Of a DNA stretch of 64,000 bases, positions 56,737-64,000 are shown piece by piece. This DNA is from Jeotgalibacillus terrae. Lineage in GTDB: Bacteria; Bacillota; Bacilli; Bacillales; Jeotgalibacillaceae. Positions within the stretch are counted from its first letter, which is position 1. Each line of letters begins with the position of its first letter. The translations under genes and the position numbers were made by a program. The notes beneath the pieces were generated by a model, which did no database searches, was not told the DNA's origin, and saw only the letters and a program-made list of their open reading frames with translations. The stretch covers positions 62,001-126,000 of the forward strand of contig NZ_JAFBDK010000006.1 in NCBI RefSeq assembly GCF_016908195.1, given 5' to 3'.

Positions 56737-57117
56737 TTAACCTGCGTGTACTGTTGATTGTGGTACTTTAACAGGACCCATTCCTCTTGGTACTTCCACT
56801 GTTTCGCGGGTCTCAGCTCCAAGTGATTCTGCAATGTGATCTGCAGCTACATTCGGATCAAGATCTCCACAAGTGTATACATCTATGCTTGCATAACCGT
56901 GCTCAGGAAAGCTGTGGATTGTCAGATGTGATTCTGAAATAATCACAACGCCACTTACTCCCTGCGGTGCAAATTTATGAAATGCGACTTCTCTTACTTC
57001 AGCACCTGATTTTAGTGCAGCATCTACAAATGTTTGTTCAATTAACTCCATGCTGTTTAACTTTTCAAAGTCACAGCCCCATAATTCCGCTATTACATGA
57101 CGACCCATTGTTTCCAT
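56737..57117 (-). CDS. speD: S-adenosylmethionine decarboxylase proenzyme
   Basis: Makes decarboxylated SAM, the aminopropyl donor for spermidine. The bacterial short type (126 aa) cleaves itself at the Ser in [20 protein letters not shown], producing the pyruvoyl cofactor. The catalytic Cys lies in DVYTCGD. AAGGGGG is the ribosome site. The leader upstream can pair with it (see separate entry). Neighbour of gapB, as in B. subtilis. Confidence 0.96.
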   Translation of the reverse strand: METMGRHVIAELWGCDFEKLNSMELIEQTFVDAALKSGAEVREVAFHKFAPQGVSGVVIISESHLTIHSFPEHGYASIDVYTCGDLDPNVAADHIAESLGAETRETVEVPRGMGPVKVPQSTVHAG

Positions 57118-57249
57118 TGATCGTTCCCCCTTACTGAAAATTTGAACTTACCCGGTTAAGCAAACCTGCTGCCACGGGGGAAAGTTAGTCCAATGAGGTC
57201 CTAACCCTTTAAGCAGAAGTTATGTTGTGTGAACCGGAATAAGATCACG
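57118..57249 (-). promoter_or_regulatory. Structured speD leader with Shine-Dalgarno-masking potential
   Basis: About 130 untranslated bases. TTCCCCC in the leader (57176-57182) is exactly complementary to GGGGGAA of the ribosome site (57124-57130). Two other hairpins are possible: GTTAG with CTAAC upstream, and GGTT with AACC between the two paired segments. This suggests translational control. I cannot match it to a named riboswitch class. Confidence 0.55.
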
Positions 57250-57255
57250 AAAATC

Positions 57256-57284
57256 AGTATAAGGTTTTTTGAATGATTTTGCAA
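57256..57284 (-). promoter_or_regulatory. Promoter of speD
   Basis: Minus strand -35 TTGCAA (57279-57284), 17-base spacer, -10 TATACT (57256-57261). Confidence 0.75.
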
Positions 57285-57334
57285 TGATTTGTTTTTATTT
57301 TGAGATATTGAACAAAATATAGTTTTTATATGCG

Positions 57335-57458
57335 GGGAACCTGCGCTCCAGGCGGGCGCTTTCCACGCGGTCGGCGGTGAGCCTCCCCGCCTGAGCCTGC
57401 GGTGTCTCCCCTGTCCGACTATTCGCGCTGGAGTCGTCCGCCTCACGCTCTGGTTCCC
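57335..57458 (+). repeat. Structured intergenic repeat, copy 8
   Basis: Bounded by a perfect inverted repeat, GGGAACC and GGTTCCC. The outer arm pairs GGCGGGCG with CGTCCGCC (one G-T). The inner arm GGTGAG (57376-57381) faces CTCCCC with one mismatch. It lies between the gapB terminator and the speD promoter. Confidence 0.82.
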
Positions 57459-57470
57459 TCAACATGATAT

Positions 57471-57500
57471 AAAAAAGAACTGCCGTTACTCAGCAGTTCT
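57471..57500 (-). terminator. Terminator after gapB
   Basis: AGAACTGC and GCAGTTCT pair around nine bases, followed by six T on the minus strand. Confidence 0.9.
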
Positions 57501-57520
57501 CGTGTCAAAAGCTTATTAAA

Positions 57521-58558
57521 TTATGAAGCAGTTACTTCTCTCTGTGATTGTTCCATTTGGTTAGCAAGGTGCTGAACAAGGTCTACTACGCGGCATGAAT
57601 AGCCCCATTCGTTGTCGTACCATGCCAGGACTTTCACTTTTGTTGCACCCATGACCATGGTTGAAAGTCCGTCCACGATCGCTGAGTTAGAGTTTGTATT
57701 GAAGTCAATGGATACCAGAGGTTCTGTTGTGTATGACACAATACCGTTCAAATCACCTTCTGCAGCTTTCTTGAACGCCTGGTTCACTTCTTCAACAGTT
57801 ACTTCACGCTTAACATCTACTACAAGGTCTACGAGTGACACATTTGGTGTTGGTACACGCAGTGCCATTCCGTGCAGTTTCCCCTGAAGGTTTGGAAGTA
57901 CTTTGCCGAGCGCTTTTGCTGCACCTGTAGAAGTCGGGATAATTGACTGTCCGCATGATCGTGCACGGCGCAGGTCTTTATGTGGATTATCTATATTTTT
58001 CTGATCATTTGTATATGCGTGTACAGTTGTCATCAGTCCGTTTTCAATTCCGAACTCCTGATCAAGAATTTTGGCTACTGGTGCAAGACAGTTTGTTGTA
58101 CATGATGCATTTGAGATCACATCGTGCTTTTCAACGTTCAGATCCTTTTCATTTACGCCCATTACAATCATCACATCTTCTTGTTTTCCAGGTGCAGTCA
58201 ACACGACTTTTTTAGCACCGGCTTCAAGGTGAAGAGCTGCTTTATCGCGCGCATTGAATTTACCTGTTGCTTCAATGACAATATCGATATTCATCGAAGC
58301 CCATGGAAGATTTGCAGGATCTCTGTCGCTGACAAGTTTGATTTCTTTCCCATTCACAATTAATGCGTCTTCTTTTGCAATTACTTCTGCAGCGAACGCA
58401 CCATGAGTCGAGTCATATTTAATCAGGTGAGCCAGTGTTTCCGGCGGGTAGCTTGCATTGATCGCTACGATATTAAGTGTATCTTCCATTACCGCTTTTC
58501 TAAACACCATACGGCCGATTCGGCCAAACCCGTTGATTGCAATGTTCGTCTTGTTCAT
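57521..58558 (-). CDS. gapB: Gluconeogenic glyceraldehyde-3-phosphate dehydrogenase
   Basis: GapB type, which in Bacillus works with NADP in the gluconeogenic direction. The Rossmann motif INGFGRIGRMVFRKA opens the protein and the catalytic Cys lies in SNASCTTNCLAP (about 152). After the Rossmann fold the sequence INASYPPETLAHLIKYD is the GapB pattern. Length 345. CcpN-like boxes and a cre-like site in the promoter region fit a gene shut off by glucose. Confidence 0.95.
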   Translation of the reverse strand: MNKTNIAINGFGRIGRMVFRKAVMEDTLNIVAINASYPPETLAHLIKYDSTHGAFAAEVIAKEDALIVNGKEIKLVSDRDPANLPWASMNIDIVIEATGKFNARDKAALHLEAGAKKVVLTAPGKQEDVMIVMGVNEKDLNVEKHDVISNASCTTNCLAPVAKILDQEFGIENGLMTTVHAYTNDQKNIDNPHKDLRRARSCGQSIIPTSTGAAKALGKVLPNLQGKLHGMALRVPTPNVSLVDLVVDVKREVTVEEVNQAFKKAAEGDLNGIVSYTTEPLVSIDFNTNSNSAIVDGLSTMVMGATKVKVLAWYDNEWGYSCRVVDLVQHLANQMEQSQREVTAS

Positions 58559-58573
58559 GAGGATCCCCCTAAT

Positions 58574-58617
58574 AATGTTATACTTATTTTCAAATTAACT
58601 AGCATTAGTATAACATA
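58574..58617 (-). promoter_or_regulatory. CcpN-type operator pair and -10 box of gapB
   Basis: TATGTTATACT on the minus strand (58607-58617) fits the CcpN consensus TRTGHYATAYW exactly and includes the -10 TATACT. A second box on the plus strand, AATGTTATACT (58574-58584), matches at 10 of 11 positions. Two opposed boxes around the start resemble the B. subtilis gapB operator. Confidence 0.75.
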
Positions 58618-58633
58618 TTAAAAGCGTTTGCAA
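58618..58633 (+). promoter_or_regulatory. cre-like site upstream of gapB
   Basis: TTAAAAGCGTTTGCAA differs at one core position from a strong CcpA site (TGAAAGCGTTTGCA type). It abuts the first CcpN box. Functional use is inference. Confidence 0.5.
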
Positions 58634-58654
58634 ATACATAATGACAATTTTGAA

Positions 58655-58686
58655 TAAAAAAAGCCTGACGGGTTTGTCAGGTCTTT
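58655..58686 (-). terminator. Terminator after coaE
   Basis: AAGCCTGAC and GTCAGGTCTT pair (one mismatch) around six bases, with seven T following on the minus strand. Confidence 0.88.
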
Positions 58687-58708
58687 AATAGGCGGTTCAC
58701 TATCACAA

Positions 58709-59305
58709 TCAAGGTGTCAGTTCCCACTCTTTGATCAGCTGTTGAAGCTGTTCATATGATTGTTCGATTGAACCGCTGTTATTAATGACTGCATCTGCCT
58801 GCTCACGTTTTTTTTCAACGGAGATCTGTGATGCGATTCTTGATTCGGCTTCCTGCTCAGTATAGCTGTTTCTATTCATCAATCGTTCTTTTTGAACCTG
58901 GGGTGGTGCGTAGACAACCAGTATTTTCTCAACCATCCATTGAAGTTCACTTTCAAACAATAGTGGAATATCGAGAAAAACAGTATGCTTTCCTGAAGCA
59001 AATGCCCGGTCTTTCTGAGCAAGCATATCTGCACGAACTGCCGGATGTACAATCTGATTCAGCTGACTGCGTTTTTGTTCGTCATTAAAAATGATCTCCC
59101 CGAGTTTTGGTCTGTCAAGGGTACCATCTTCAGTAAAAACTTCATCACCAAACGTCTCTCTGATTTTTTGATGTGCTTCTTGCCCGGGCTCAACTACTTT
59201 CCGCGCTGACTGGTCAGCATCAATTACTGTATATCCCAGACGGATCAACTCGCCTGCGATTGTACTTTTACCCGTTGCAATGCTTCCTGTTAATCCAATA
59301 ATCAT
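58709..59305 (-). CDS. coaE: Dephospho-CoA kinase
   Basis: Last step of coenzyme A synthesis. P-loop GLTGSIATGKSTIAGEL (about 4-20), then VIDADQSARKVVEPG and the lid region EQEAESRIASQ. 198 residues from the ATG at 59305, which follows AAGGGGA; the longer frame runs into mutM. Last gene of polA-mutM-coaE. Confidence 0.96.
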   Translation of the reverse strand: MIIGLTGSIATGKSTIAGELIRLGYTVIDADQSARKVVEPGQEAHQKIRETFGDEVFTEDGTLDRPKLGEIIFNDEQKRSQLNQIVHPAVRADMLAQKDRAFASGKHTVFLDIPLLFESELQWMVEKILVVYAPPQVQKERLMNRNSYTEQEAESRIASQISVEKKREQADAVINNSGSIEQSYEQLQQLIKEWELTP

Positions 59306-59315
59306 AAGTGTCCCC

Positions 59316-60182
59316 TTACTTTTGACATGTGGTGCAGTAGTGTGAGGTTCTGCCTCCAACAACTGCTTTTTTAACCGGTGACTGGCAGACAGGGCAGACA
59401 GATTTTGCATACATCTGAAGCCGCTCCTGCATCCCTCCTGCTTCACCATTTACGTTTCTGTAATCTGAGATGCTGCTTCCGCCAGCAGCTATACCTTCAC
59501 GCAGTACATCTACAATGTGCTGAAACAACTCTCTTTTCTTTTTCAGGCTGAGTCGGTCAGTTCTTCTTTTCGGACTGACACCTGCTCTGAATAAAGCTTC
59601 TGTTGCATAAATATTGCCGCACCCCGCGATCACACTGTGATGCATAATAGATTCCTTAATCGCTTTACGCGAAAACTTCGGCAGAGATAAGGCTGCTAAA
59701 AACCTGAACTCTGCATCTTCATCAAATGGTTCAGGACCAATTTCAGCAAGCGGGGGATGCGCTTCTTCTGACGGCAGAAATCTCATTTCACCAAACCGCC
59801 GGATATCAGAATAAACCAGTTTCTGATCATTAGAAAGAGTGAATATGACATGTACGTGATTTCTAAAACGGTCTTCTAAGATCTCCCCGAGTTCATTCAC
59901 CACAAACCAGGCGCCTGTCATACCCAGGTGTGAAAGAATCAGCATCCCATCGCCTCCAAGACGAAAGAGCAAATACTTACTCCTTCTTTCAATGGAGGCA
60001 ATCTCACTGTTTTCTACTGCAAACTTAAAAGAATCCAGCCCTTCTCCTTTTACAACAGCTTTCCTGCCTGCTTCATGCGCTTTTATCACGGTCTCTGAAA
60101 ATGAGACTTCCTTTATTGTCAGTCCTTCAATTTTGGGAGCGAGACCCCTTTTTACATGTTCAACTTCCGGTAATTCAGGCAT
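59316..60182 (-). CDS. mutM: Formamidopyrimidine-DNA glycosylase
   Basis: Removes 8-oxoguanine and ring-opened purines, with AP lyase activity. Catalytic Pro1-Glu2 follow the removed Met (MPELPEVE). The helix-two-turn-helix (VIAGCGNIYATEALFRAGV) and the C-terminal zinc finger (CPVCQSPVKK and CTTCQK) are intact. Length 288. Between polA and coaE, the usual order. Confidence 0.97.
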   Translation of the reverse strand: MPELPEVEHVKRGLAPKIEGLTIKEVSFSETVIKAHEAGRKAVVKGEGLDSFKFAVENSEIASIERRSKYLLFRLGGDGMLILSHLGMTGAWFVVNELGEILEDRFRNHVHVIFTLSNDQKLVYSDIRRFGEMRFLPSEEAHPPLAEIGPEPFDEDAEFRFLAALSLPKFSRKAIKESIMHHSVIAGCGNIYATEALFRAGVSPKRRTDRLSLKKKRELFQHIVDVLREGIAAGGSSISDYRNVNGEAGGMQERLQMYAKSVCPVCQSPVKKAVVGGRTSHYCTTCQK

Positions 60183-60199
60183 GTCCCGTCACTCCTCTC

Positions 60200-62821
60200 T
60201 TATTTCGCGTCATACCACGTGTTGCCGTATGAATAGTCCACTTTTAACGGAACGGACAATTCCACGGCTGATTCCATCACTTCAGGTACAATTTTTTCGA
60301 GTTTTTCGATTTCATCTTTTGGACATTCAAAAATTAATTCATCATGAACCTGCAATAGCATGCGTGTCTGAAGGGATTCCGCCTTCAGCCTGTCTGCCAT
60401 TTCAATCATTGCCTTTTTAATGATATCTGCAGCGGTTCCCTGAATTGGTGTATTCATCGCAGTCCGTTCTGCAAATCCTCTCAGATTAAAATTACGGCTT
60501 GTGATCTCAGGAATATACCTGCGGCGGTGCAGCAGTGTCTCAACATAGCCCTTCTGCTTCGCCTCGTGAATAATATCATCCATATATTCTTTTACTTTCG
60601 GGTAACTGTCGAGATACTTTTTGATAAACTCTGCTGCTTCTTTTCTTGTGATATCAAGGCTTTGGGAGAGTCCATAATCACTGATCCCGTAGACAATGCC
60701 GAAATTAACAGCTTTTGCATGTCTTCTCATTCCTGATGTTACGTCTTCTTTTGATACACCAAAGACATCCATCGCAGTTTTAGTATGAACGTCCATGCCC
60801 TGGTGGAAAGCTTCTTTCAGTCCTTCATCATCTGAGATATGTGCAAGCACCCTCAGTTCGATCTGTGAGTAGTCTGCAGCAAACATGACCCAGTCTTTTT
60901 CGGATGGGACAAACGCCTGTCTGATTTTACGACCTTCTTCAAGCCTGATCGGGATGTTTTGAAGATTAGGATCCGTCGAGCTCAAACGGCCGGTTTGAGT
61001 CAGCACCTGATTATATCTCGTATGAATTTTATTTGTATCATCATGGATAACTTTTAATAAGCCTTCAATATAAGTCGATTGAAGCTTGCCAAGCTGTCTG
61101 TAATGGAGAATATGATCAATGATTTCATGCTCAGGCTTCAGTTTTTCCAGAACATCTGCTGAAGTTGAATATCCTGTTTTTGTTTTCTTCAGCACAGGAA
61201 GTTTCAGGTTTTCAAACAGAATCACACCCAGCTGTTTTGGAGAATTAATATTGAATTCCTCGCCTGCAATCCGGTAAATGTCTGACTGAATCTCTTCAAG
61301 CTTTTTCTTCAGCTCAACGCCCATGTCTTTCAGGCGGTCGATATCCACCTGCACTCCTTTTCTCTCCATCTCTGCAAGAACAGTGGCCAGCGGCAGTTCC
61401 AGTTTTTCAAAAAGCTCAAGCTGTTCATTTTTTTCAAGAGAAGTGATACAGGTTTCTTTGATCGCGTGAATCGCTGCAGCTTTTCTTGCAGTATGCTGCA
61501 TCAGTTCATTCTTTTCCGGCACCTTCTTTTTGGCGCCTTTTCCATAGACTGATTCATCCGTCGGAACTGCATCAGCACCGTGTCTTTTTGCAATAGACGA
61601 AAAATCATCAGCAGCTTCAGAAGCATCAATCACATAAGAGGCGATCAACAGATCAAAGTCGATTCCTTGCAGCTTCATTCCCAGGCGGTCAAATGCAACT
61701 ATCGATTCTTTTGCATCATAGACAGATTTTGTTTTACTGTCATCTTCAATCCATTTTTTAAAAGCTTCTGACTCTGCAGCGTGCTCCGGTGAGATAAAAT
61801 AGGTTTTCTGATCAGCATGAAAAGCAATCCCGAGTATATCGGCTGTATGGTAATTCACATCATAGAGCTCTACATACAGCTCTGCGTGGGATGGAAGTTC
61901 ATCTGTAAAATCAGTTACCTCCTCCCACTTGATATCCTTCAATTCAATTTCTTCTTCTTCCCCATCCAGCTTATCTAGAAGCGAATTAAATCCCAGCTCT
62001 TTATACAGCTTTGTCAGCTGATCATAGTTGGCTTCCTGCTTTTCAAGCTCTGAAAGCTTGACTTCAACAGGTGCAGTTCTGGTAATCGTTGCAAGCTTTT
62101 TACTCATTTCTGCAAGCTGCTTGTTTTCCTCGAGCTTTTCTTTCAGCTTCTTACCGCTGACTTCATCGATTGAATCAAGTACGTTTTCAAGTGTGCCAAA
62201 CTGCTTCAGCAGCTTGATCGCTGTTTTTTCGCCGACACCCGGAACACCCGGGATATTATCTGAAGCATCTCCCATCAGACCTTTCATATCAATGATCTGG
62301 TCCGGTGTAAGTCCATACTTTTCATTAATATGCGCCGGTGTATATTGTTCGAGGTCAGTGATCCCTTTTTTCGTGATATCCACTCTGATCCGTTCTGATG
62401 ACAGCTGAGTTAGATCCTTATCTCCTGAAATAATAACCGTATCAAATCCATCTTTTTCAGCCTGCGTACTGAGCGTGCCGATAATATCATCAGCTTCGTA
62501 CTGATCAAGCTCATAGTATTTGATATTATGAGCGTTTAATAAGTCGCGGATAAACGGAAACTGTTCAGACAGCTCAGGCGGTGTTTTCTGTCTTCCACCT
62601 TTATAGTCTTCAAATGTTTTGTGGCGGAACGTTGTTTTACCAGCGTCAAAAGCAACCATCAGGTGAGTCGGCTGTTCTTCTTCAAGCAGCTTCATCAGCA
62701 TGGTTGTAAATCCGTAAATCGCATTCGTATGTATACCTTTATCATTATTCAGCAACGGCAGCGCGAAAAATGCACGATACGCTATACTGTTCCCATCAAT
62801 CAGTACTAATTTCTTAGACAA
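60200..62821 (-). CDS. polA: DNA polymerase I
   Basis: Okazaki-fragment and repair polymerase. N-terminal 5'-3' nuclease (LVLIDGNSIAYRAFFALPLL, QYEADDIIGTL, MGDASDNIPGVPGVGEKTA), a middle 3'-5' exonuclease-like domain lacking the usual acidic motif as in other Bacillus enzymes, and the polymerase domain (DYSQIELRVLAHIS, RRHAKAVNFGIVYGISDYG, QVHDELIFE). The start is taken as TTG at 62821: AAAGGAG lies 9 bases before it and the protein then begins MSKKLVLIDGN. An ATG closer to the site is too near. Confidence 0.96.
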   Translation of the reverse strand: MSKKLVLIDGNSIAYRAFFALPLLNNDKGIHTNAIYGFTTMLMKLLEEEQPTHLMVAFDAGKTTFRHKTFEDYKGGRQKTPPELSEQFPFIRDLLNAHNIKYYELDQYEADDIIGTLSTQAEKDGFDTVIISGDKDLTQLSSERIRVDITKKGITDLEQYTPAHINEKYGLTPDQIIDMKGLMGDASDNIPGVPGVGEKTAIKLLKQFGTLENVLDSIDEVSGKKLKEKLEENKQLAEMSKKLATITRTAPVEVKLSELEKQEANYDQLTKLYKELGFNSLLDKLDGEEEEIELKDIKWEEVTDFTDELPSHAELYVELYDVNYHTADILGIAFHADQKTYFISPEHAAESEAFKKWIEDDSKTKSVYDAKESIVAFDRLGMKLQGIDFDLLIASYVIDASEAADDFSSIAKRHGADAVPTDESVYGKGAKKKVPEKNELMQHTARKAAAIHAIKETCITSLEKNEQLELFEKLELPLATVLAEMERKGVQVDIDRLKDMGVELKKKLEEIQSDIYRIAGEEFNINSPKQLGVILFENLKLPVLKKTKTGYSTSADVLEKLKPEHEIIDHILHYRQLGKLQSTYIEGLLKVIHDDTNKIHTRYNQVLTQTGRLSSTDPNLQNIPIRLEEGRKIRQAFVPSEKDWVMFAADYSQIELRVLAHISDDEGLKEAFHQGMDVHTKTAMDVFGVSKEDVTSGMRRHAKAVNFGIVYGISDYGLSQSLDITRKEAAEFIKKYLDSYPKVKEYMDDIIHEAKQKGYVETLLHRRRYIPEITSRNFNLRGFAERTAMNTPIQGTAADIIKKAMIEMADRLKAESLQTRMLLQVHDELIFECPKDEIEKLEKIVPEVMESAVELSVPLKVDYSYGNTWYDAK

Positions 62822-62914
62822 ACCAGCCATCTCCTTTATATTCAAAACTTTTATGTTCATTACGCTTTTGAACACTTCAGCGCATGTTCTGTCACTTATT
62901 CATATAAGCAAATA

Positions 62915-62969
62915 AAAAAGCTGTTTTCCCTTTTCATTTTAGCATGTCCAAAATGAAAGGGAAAACAGC
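62915..62969 (-). terminator. Terminator after hflC
   Basis: A nearly perfect 20-bp stem: GCTGTTTTCCCTTTTCATTT-type arm (62920-62940) and its complement (62950-62969), then TTTTTTATTTG on the minus strand. Among the strongest hairpins in the window. Confidence 0.95.
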
Positions 62970-62974
62970 GTGGC

Positions 62975-63931
62975 TTATTCGGTGATACCTTGCAGAAGCT
63001 CCGCATAAGGAGAATCTGAAGGAAGAATAATCATTGTCTCATCATTTAAAGTTGTTTTGTAAGATTCAAGTGTTCTATACAGTTCATAAAATTCCGGGTC
63101 CTTAGAAAATGCTTCGTTGTAAACTCTTGCAGCTTCCGCTTCTCCTTCAGCACGTATGATATCTGCATCCGCTTTAGCTGTAGCAATCATTTCCCTTACT
63201 TCACGGTCTGTATTTGCTTCGATAATGTTTTTATTTGCATCACCAGTAGAAAGGTAATCCTGTGCGGTAGTCTGACGTTCAGAGATCATCCGGGTATAAA
63301 CAGTTTCTTCGTTTGCCTGTGGAAGGTTCGTCTGTTTCATCCGGACATCGACTACCTCAATCCCAAATTGCTCCTGTGCAAGCAGCTCATTTACTCTTTC
63401 TGTTACACGGTCATTCAGGCTGCCACGCGATGATTTCTCATCATTAATGATCTGATCGTATTCAAACTGTCCCAGCTCTGACCGGACAACAGAATATATA
63501 TATTCTTCCATTCTTGATTCAGCATTGATCATAGTACCGGCATTTGAAATCATATTCACCGGATCTGTTATCCGCCAGACTGAGTAATTATCAATGATGA
63601 TTCTCTTTTTATCTTTTGTATTAATCTCAGCTTCTGACACATCGTATGTCATCTGATATTTCGGAAGTGTAGTGACAGATTGAACAAATGGAATTTTTGC
63701 ATTTAATCCCGGTTCATCTATAATTTTAACGACTTCACCAAATTGGCGGACAACGCGATATTCACCTTCTTTAACGATAAAGACATTCAAAAGCGTTACA
63801 ATCAGAAGGAACAGCAATAGTCCAATGACAATAAAGACTTTAGTGAATTTTTTCCACTCAATATCCACTTTCGGTTTGTCTGTCTTCGGCTTTTTATTAA
63901 ACTCAAAAATCTTATTCTGATCATTGTCCAT
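62975..63931 (-). CDS. hflC: Membrane protease modulator HflC
   Basis: A band-7/SPFH (prohibitin-like) protein anchored by one N-terminal helix (about 32-54), with the bulk outside the membrane. With HflK it forms large rings that modulate FtsH. VVRQFGEVVKII and the coiled-coil region rich in Ala/Glu (about 235-275) are typical. The ATG at 63931 has GAGGAA upstream; a GTG start 15 bases earlier is possible. It overlaps hflK by 11 bases. Confidence 0.92.
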   Translation of the reverse strand: MDNDQNKIFEFNKKPKTDKPKVDIEWKKFTKVFIVIGLLLFLLIVTLLNVFIVKEGEYRVVRQFGEVVKIIDEPGLNAKIPFVQSVTTLPKYQMTYDVSEAEINTKDKKRIIIDNYSVWRITDPVNMISNAGTMINAESRMEEYIYSVVRSELGQFEYDQIINDEKSSRGSLNDRVTERVNELLAQEQFGIEVVDVRMKQTNLPQANEETVYTRMISERQTTAQDYLSTGDANKNIIEANTDREVREMIATAKADADIIRAEGEAEAARVYNEAFSKDPEFYELYRTLESYKTTLNDETMIILPSDSPYAELLQGITE

Positions 63932-64000
63932 TTGCAGATTCCTCACTTTCTTCAGCCACAGCTGGCGGTTGTTGACGGTCAGGCTGCAAAGGCAGATATT
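63921..64000 (-). CDS. hflK: HflK, C-terminal end only (cut by window edge)
   Basis: The last 25 codons of the gene upstream of hflC, in a different frame: YLPLQPDRQQPPAVAEESEE then SANGQ and TGA. The YLPL motif followed by a Pro/Gln/Glu-rich tail is how HflK proteins end, and overlap with hflC fits the usual pair. Identification rests on context and this short tail. Confidence 0.72.
   Translation of the reverse strand, partial: YLPLQPDRQQPPAVAEESEESANGQ

Noticed and set aside
57118-57249. speD leader as a known SAM riboswitch
   Set aside because: No conserved SAM-I, SAM-II or SAM-III blocks could be matched by eye; reported only as a structured leader.
1941-57458. Dispersed repeats as a CRISPR array
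   Set aside because: Copies are kilobases apart, differ in length, and have no regular spacers or cas genes.
59306-59449. N-terminal extension of coaE to 59449
   Set aside because: It overlaps mutM and lacks a ribosome site; the family start is the ATG at 59305 after AAGGGGA.

Overview
The window is a stretch of core chromosome from an endospore-forming, low-to-moderate GC Bacillales bacterium (GC judged by eye, not computed). Gene order follows the Bacillus subtilis valS-to-polA segment almost gene for gene. Sporulation genes (spoVID, gerE, sspI), a sigma-W type promoter, three T-box leaders, an L20 leader and a lysine riboswitch all fit that group. A Jeotgalibacillus/Planococcaceae-like or marine Bacillaceae host is plausible, but the species cannot be fixed from the sequence alone. 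No prophage, insertion sequence, integrase, toxin-antitoxin pair or CRISPR array was seen.

Layout, nearly all on the minus strand so read right to left. 64000-58.6 kb: hflK (cut by the window edge)-hflC, polA-mutM-coaE. 58.6-53.3 kb: gapB, speD, an uncharacterised gene, nrdR, dnaB-dnaI. 53.1-48.8 kb: thrS with its T-box, a plus-strand YusW-like lipoprotein, and the infC-rpmI-rplT translation operon behind an L20 leader. 48.8-44.4 kb: ysdA, ysdB (sigma-W promoter), a dUTPase-like gene, the M42 peptidase ysdC, a small membrane exporter-like protein, sspI and ysgA. 44.4-34.0 kb: T-box-pheS-pheT, rnhC (plus), zapA-cvpA, polX-mutS2-yshE and a previously uncalled 26-residue membrane peptide. 33.6-28.0 kb: the fatty-acid degradation block lcfA, fadR-fadB-etfB-etfA, then trxA. 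27.9-24.1 kb: uvrC, lysine-riboswitch-controlled lysC, and yslB (plus). 23.7-18.2 kb: sdhCAB, ysmA, gerE, ysmB, racE. 18.1-14.9 kb: rph-rdgB-ysnB, tRNA-Arg and ysoA. 14.8-9.0 kb: tig, clpX, lonA-ysxC. 8.4-2.1 kb: the haem operon hemA-hemX-hemC-hemD-hemB-hemL. 1.8-0 kb: spoVID, a small membrane protein gene and T-box-valS.

The genes are housekeeping modules: aminoacyl-tRNA supply under tRNA-sensing leaders, tetrapyrrole synthesis, proteolysis and folding (Tig, ClpX, LonA), succinate oxidation, beta-oxidation with its TetR repressor, DNA replication and repair, and spore maturation. Regulatory sites readable directly include a 32-bp FadR palindrome at the fadR promoter, a related palindrome at ysmA, a cre site on the lcfA promoter, and CcpN-type boxes plus a cre-like site at gapB.

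The least explained signal is a dispersed family of structured intergenic repeats: eight copies plus a truncated copy and an internally deleted copy in 64 kb. Their paired arms carry compensatory base changes between copies, so the fold seems to be conserved. Four copies lie between the last stop codon of an operon and its terminator. Two further points deserve attention: a speD leader able to mask its own Shine-Dalgarno sequence, and the tiny membrane peptide after yshE.
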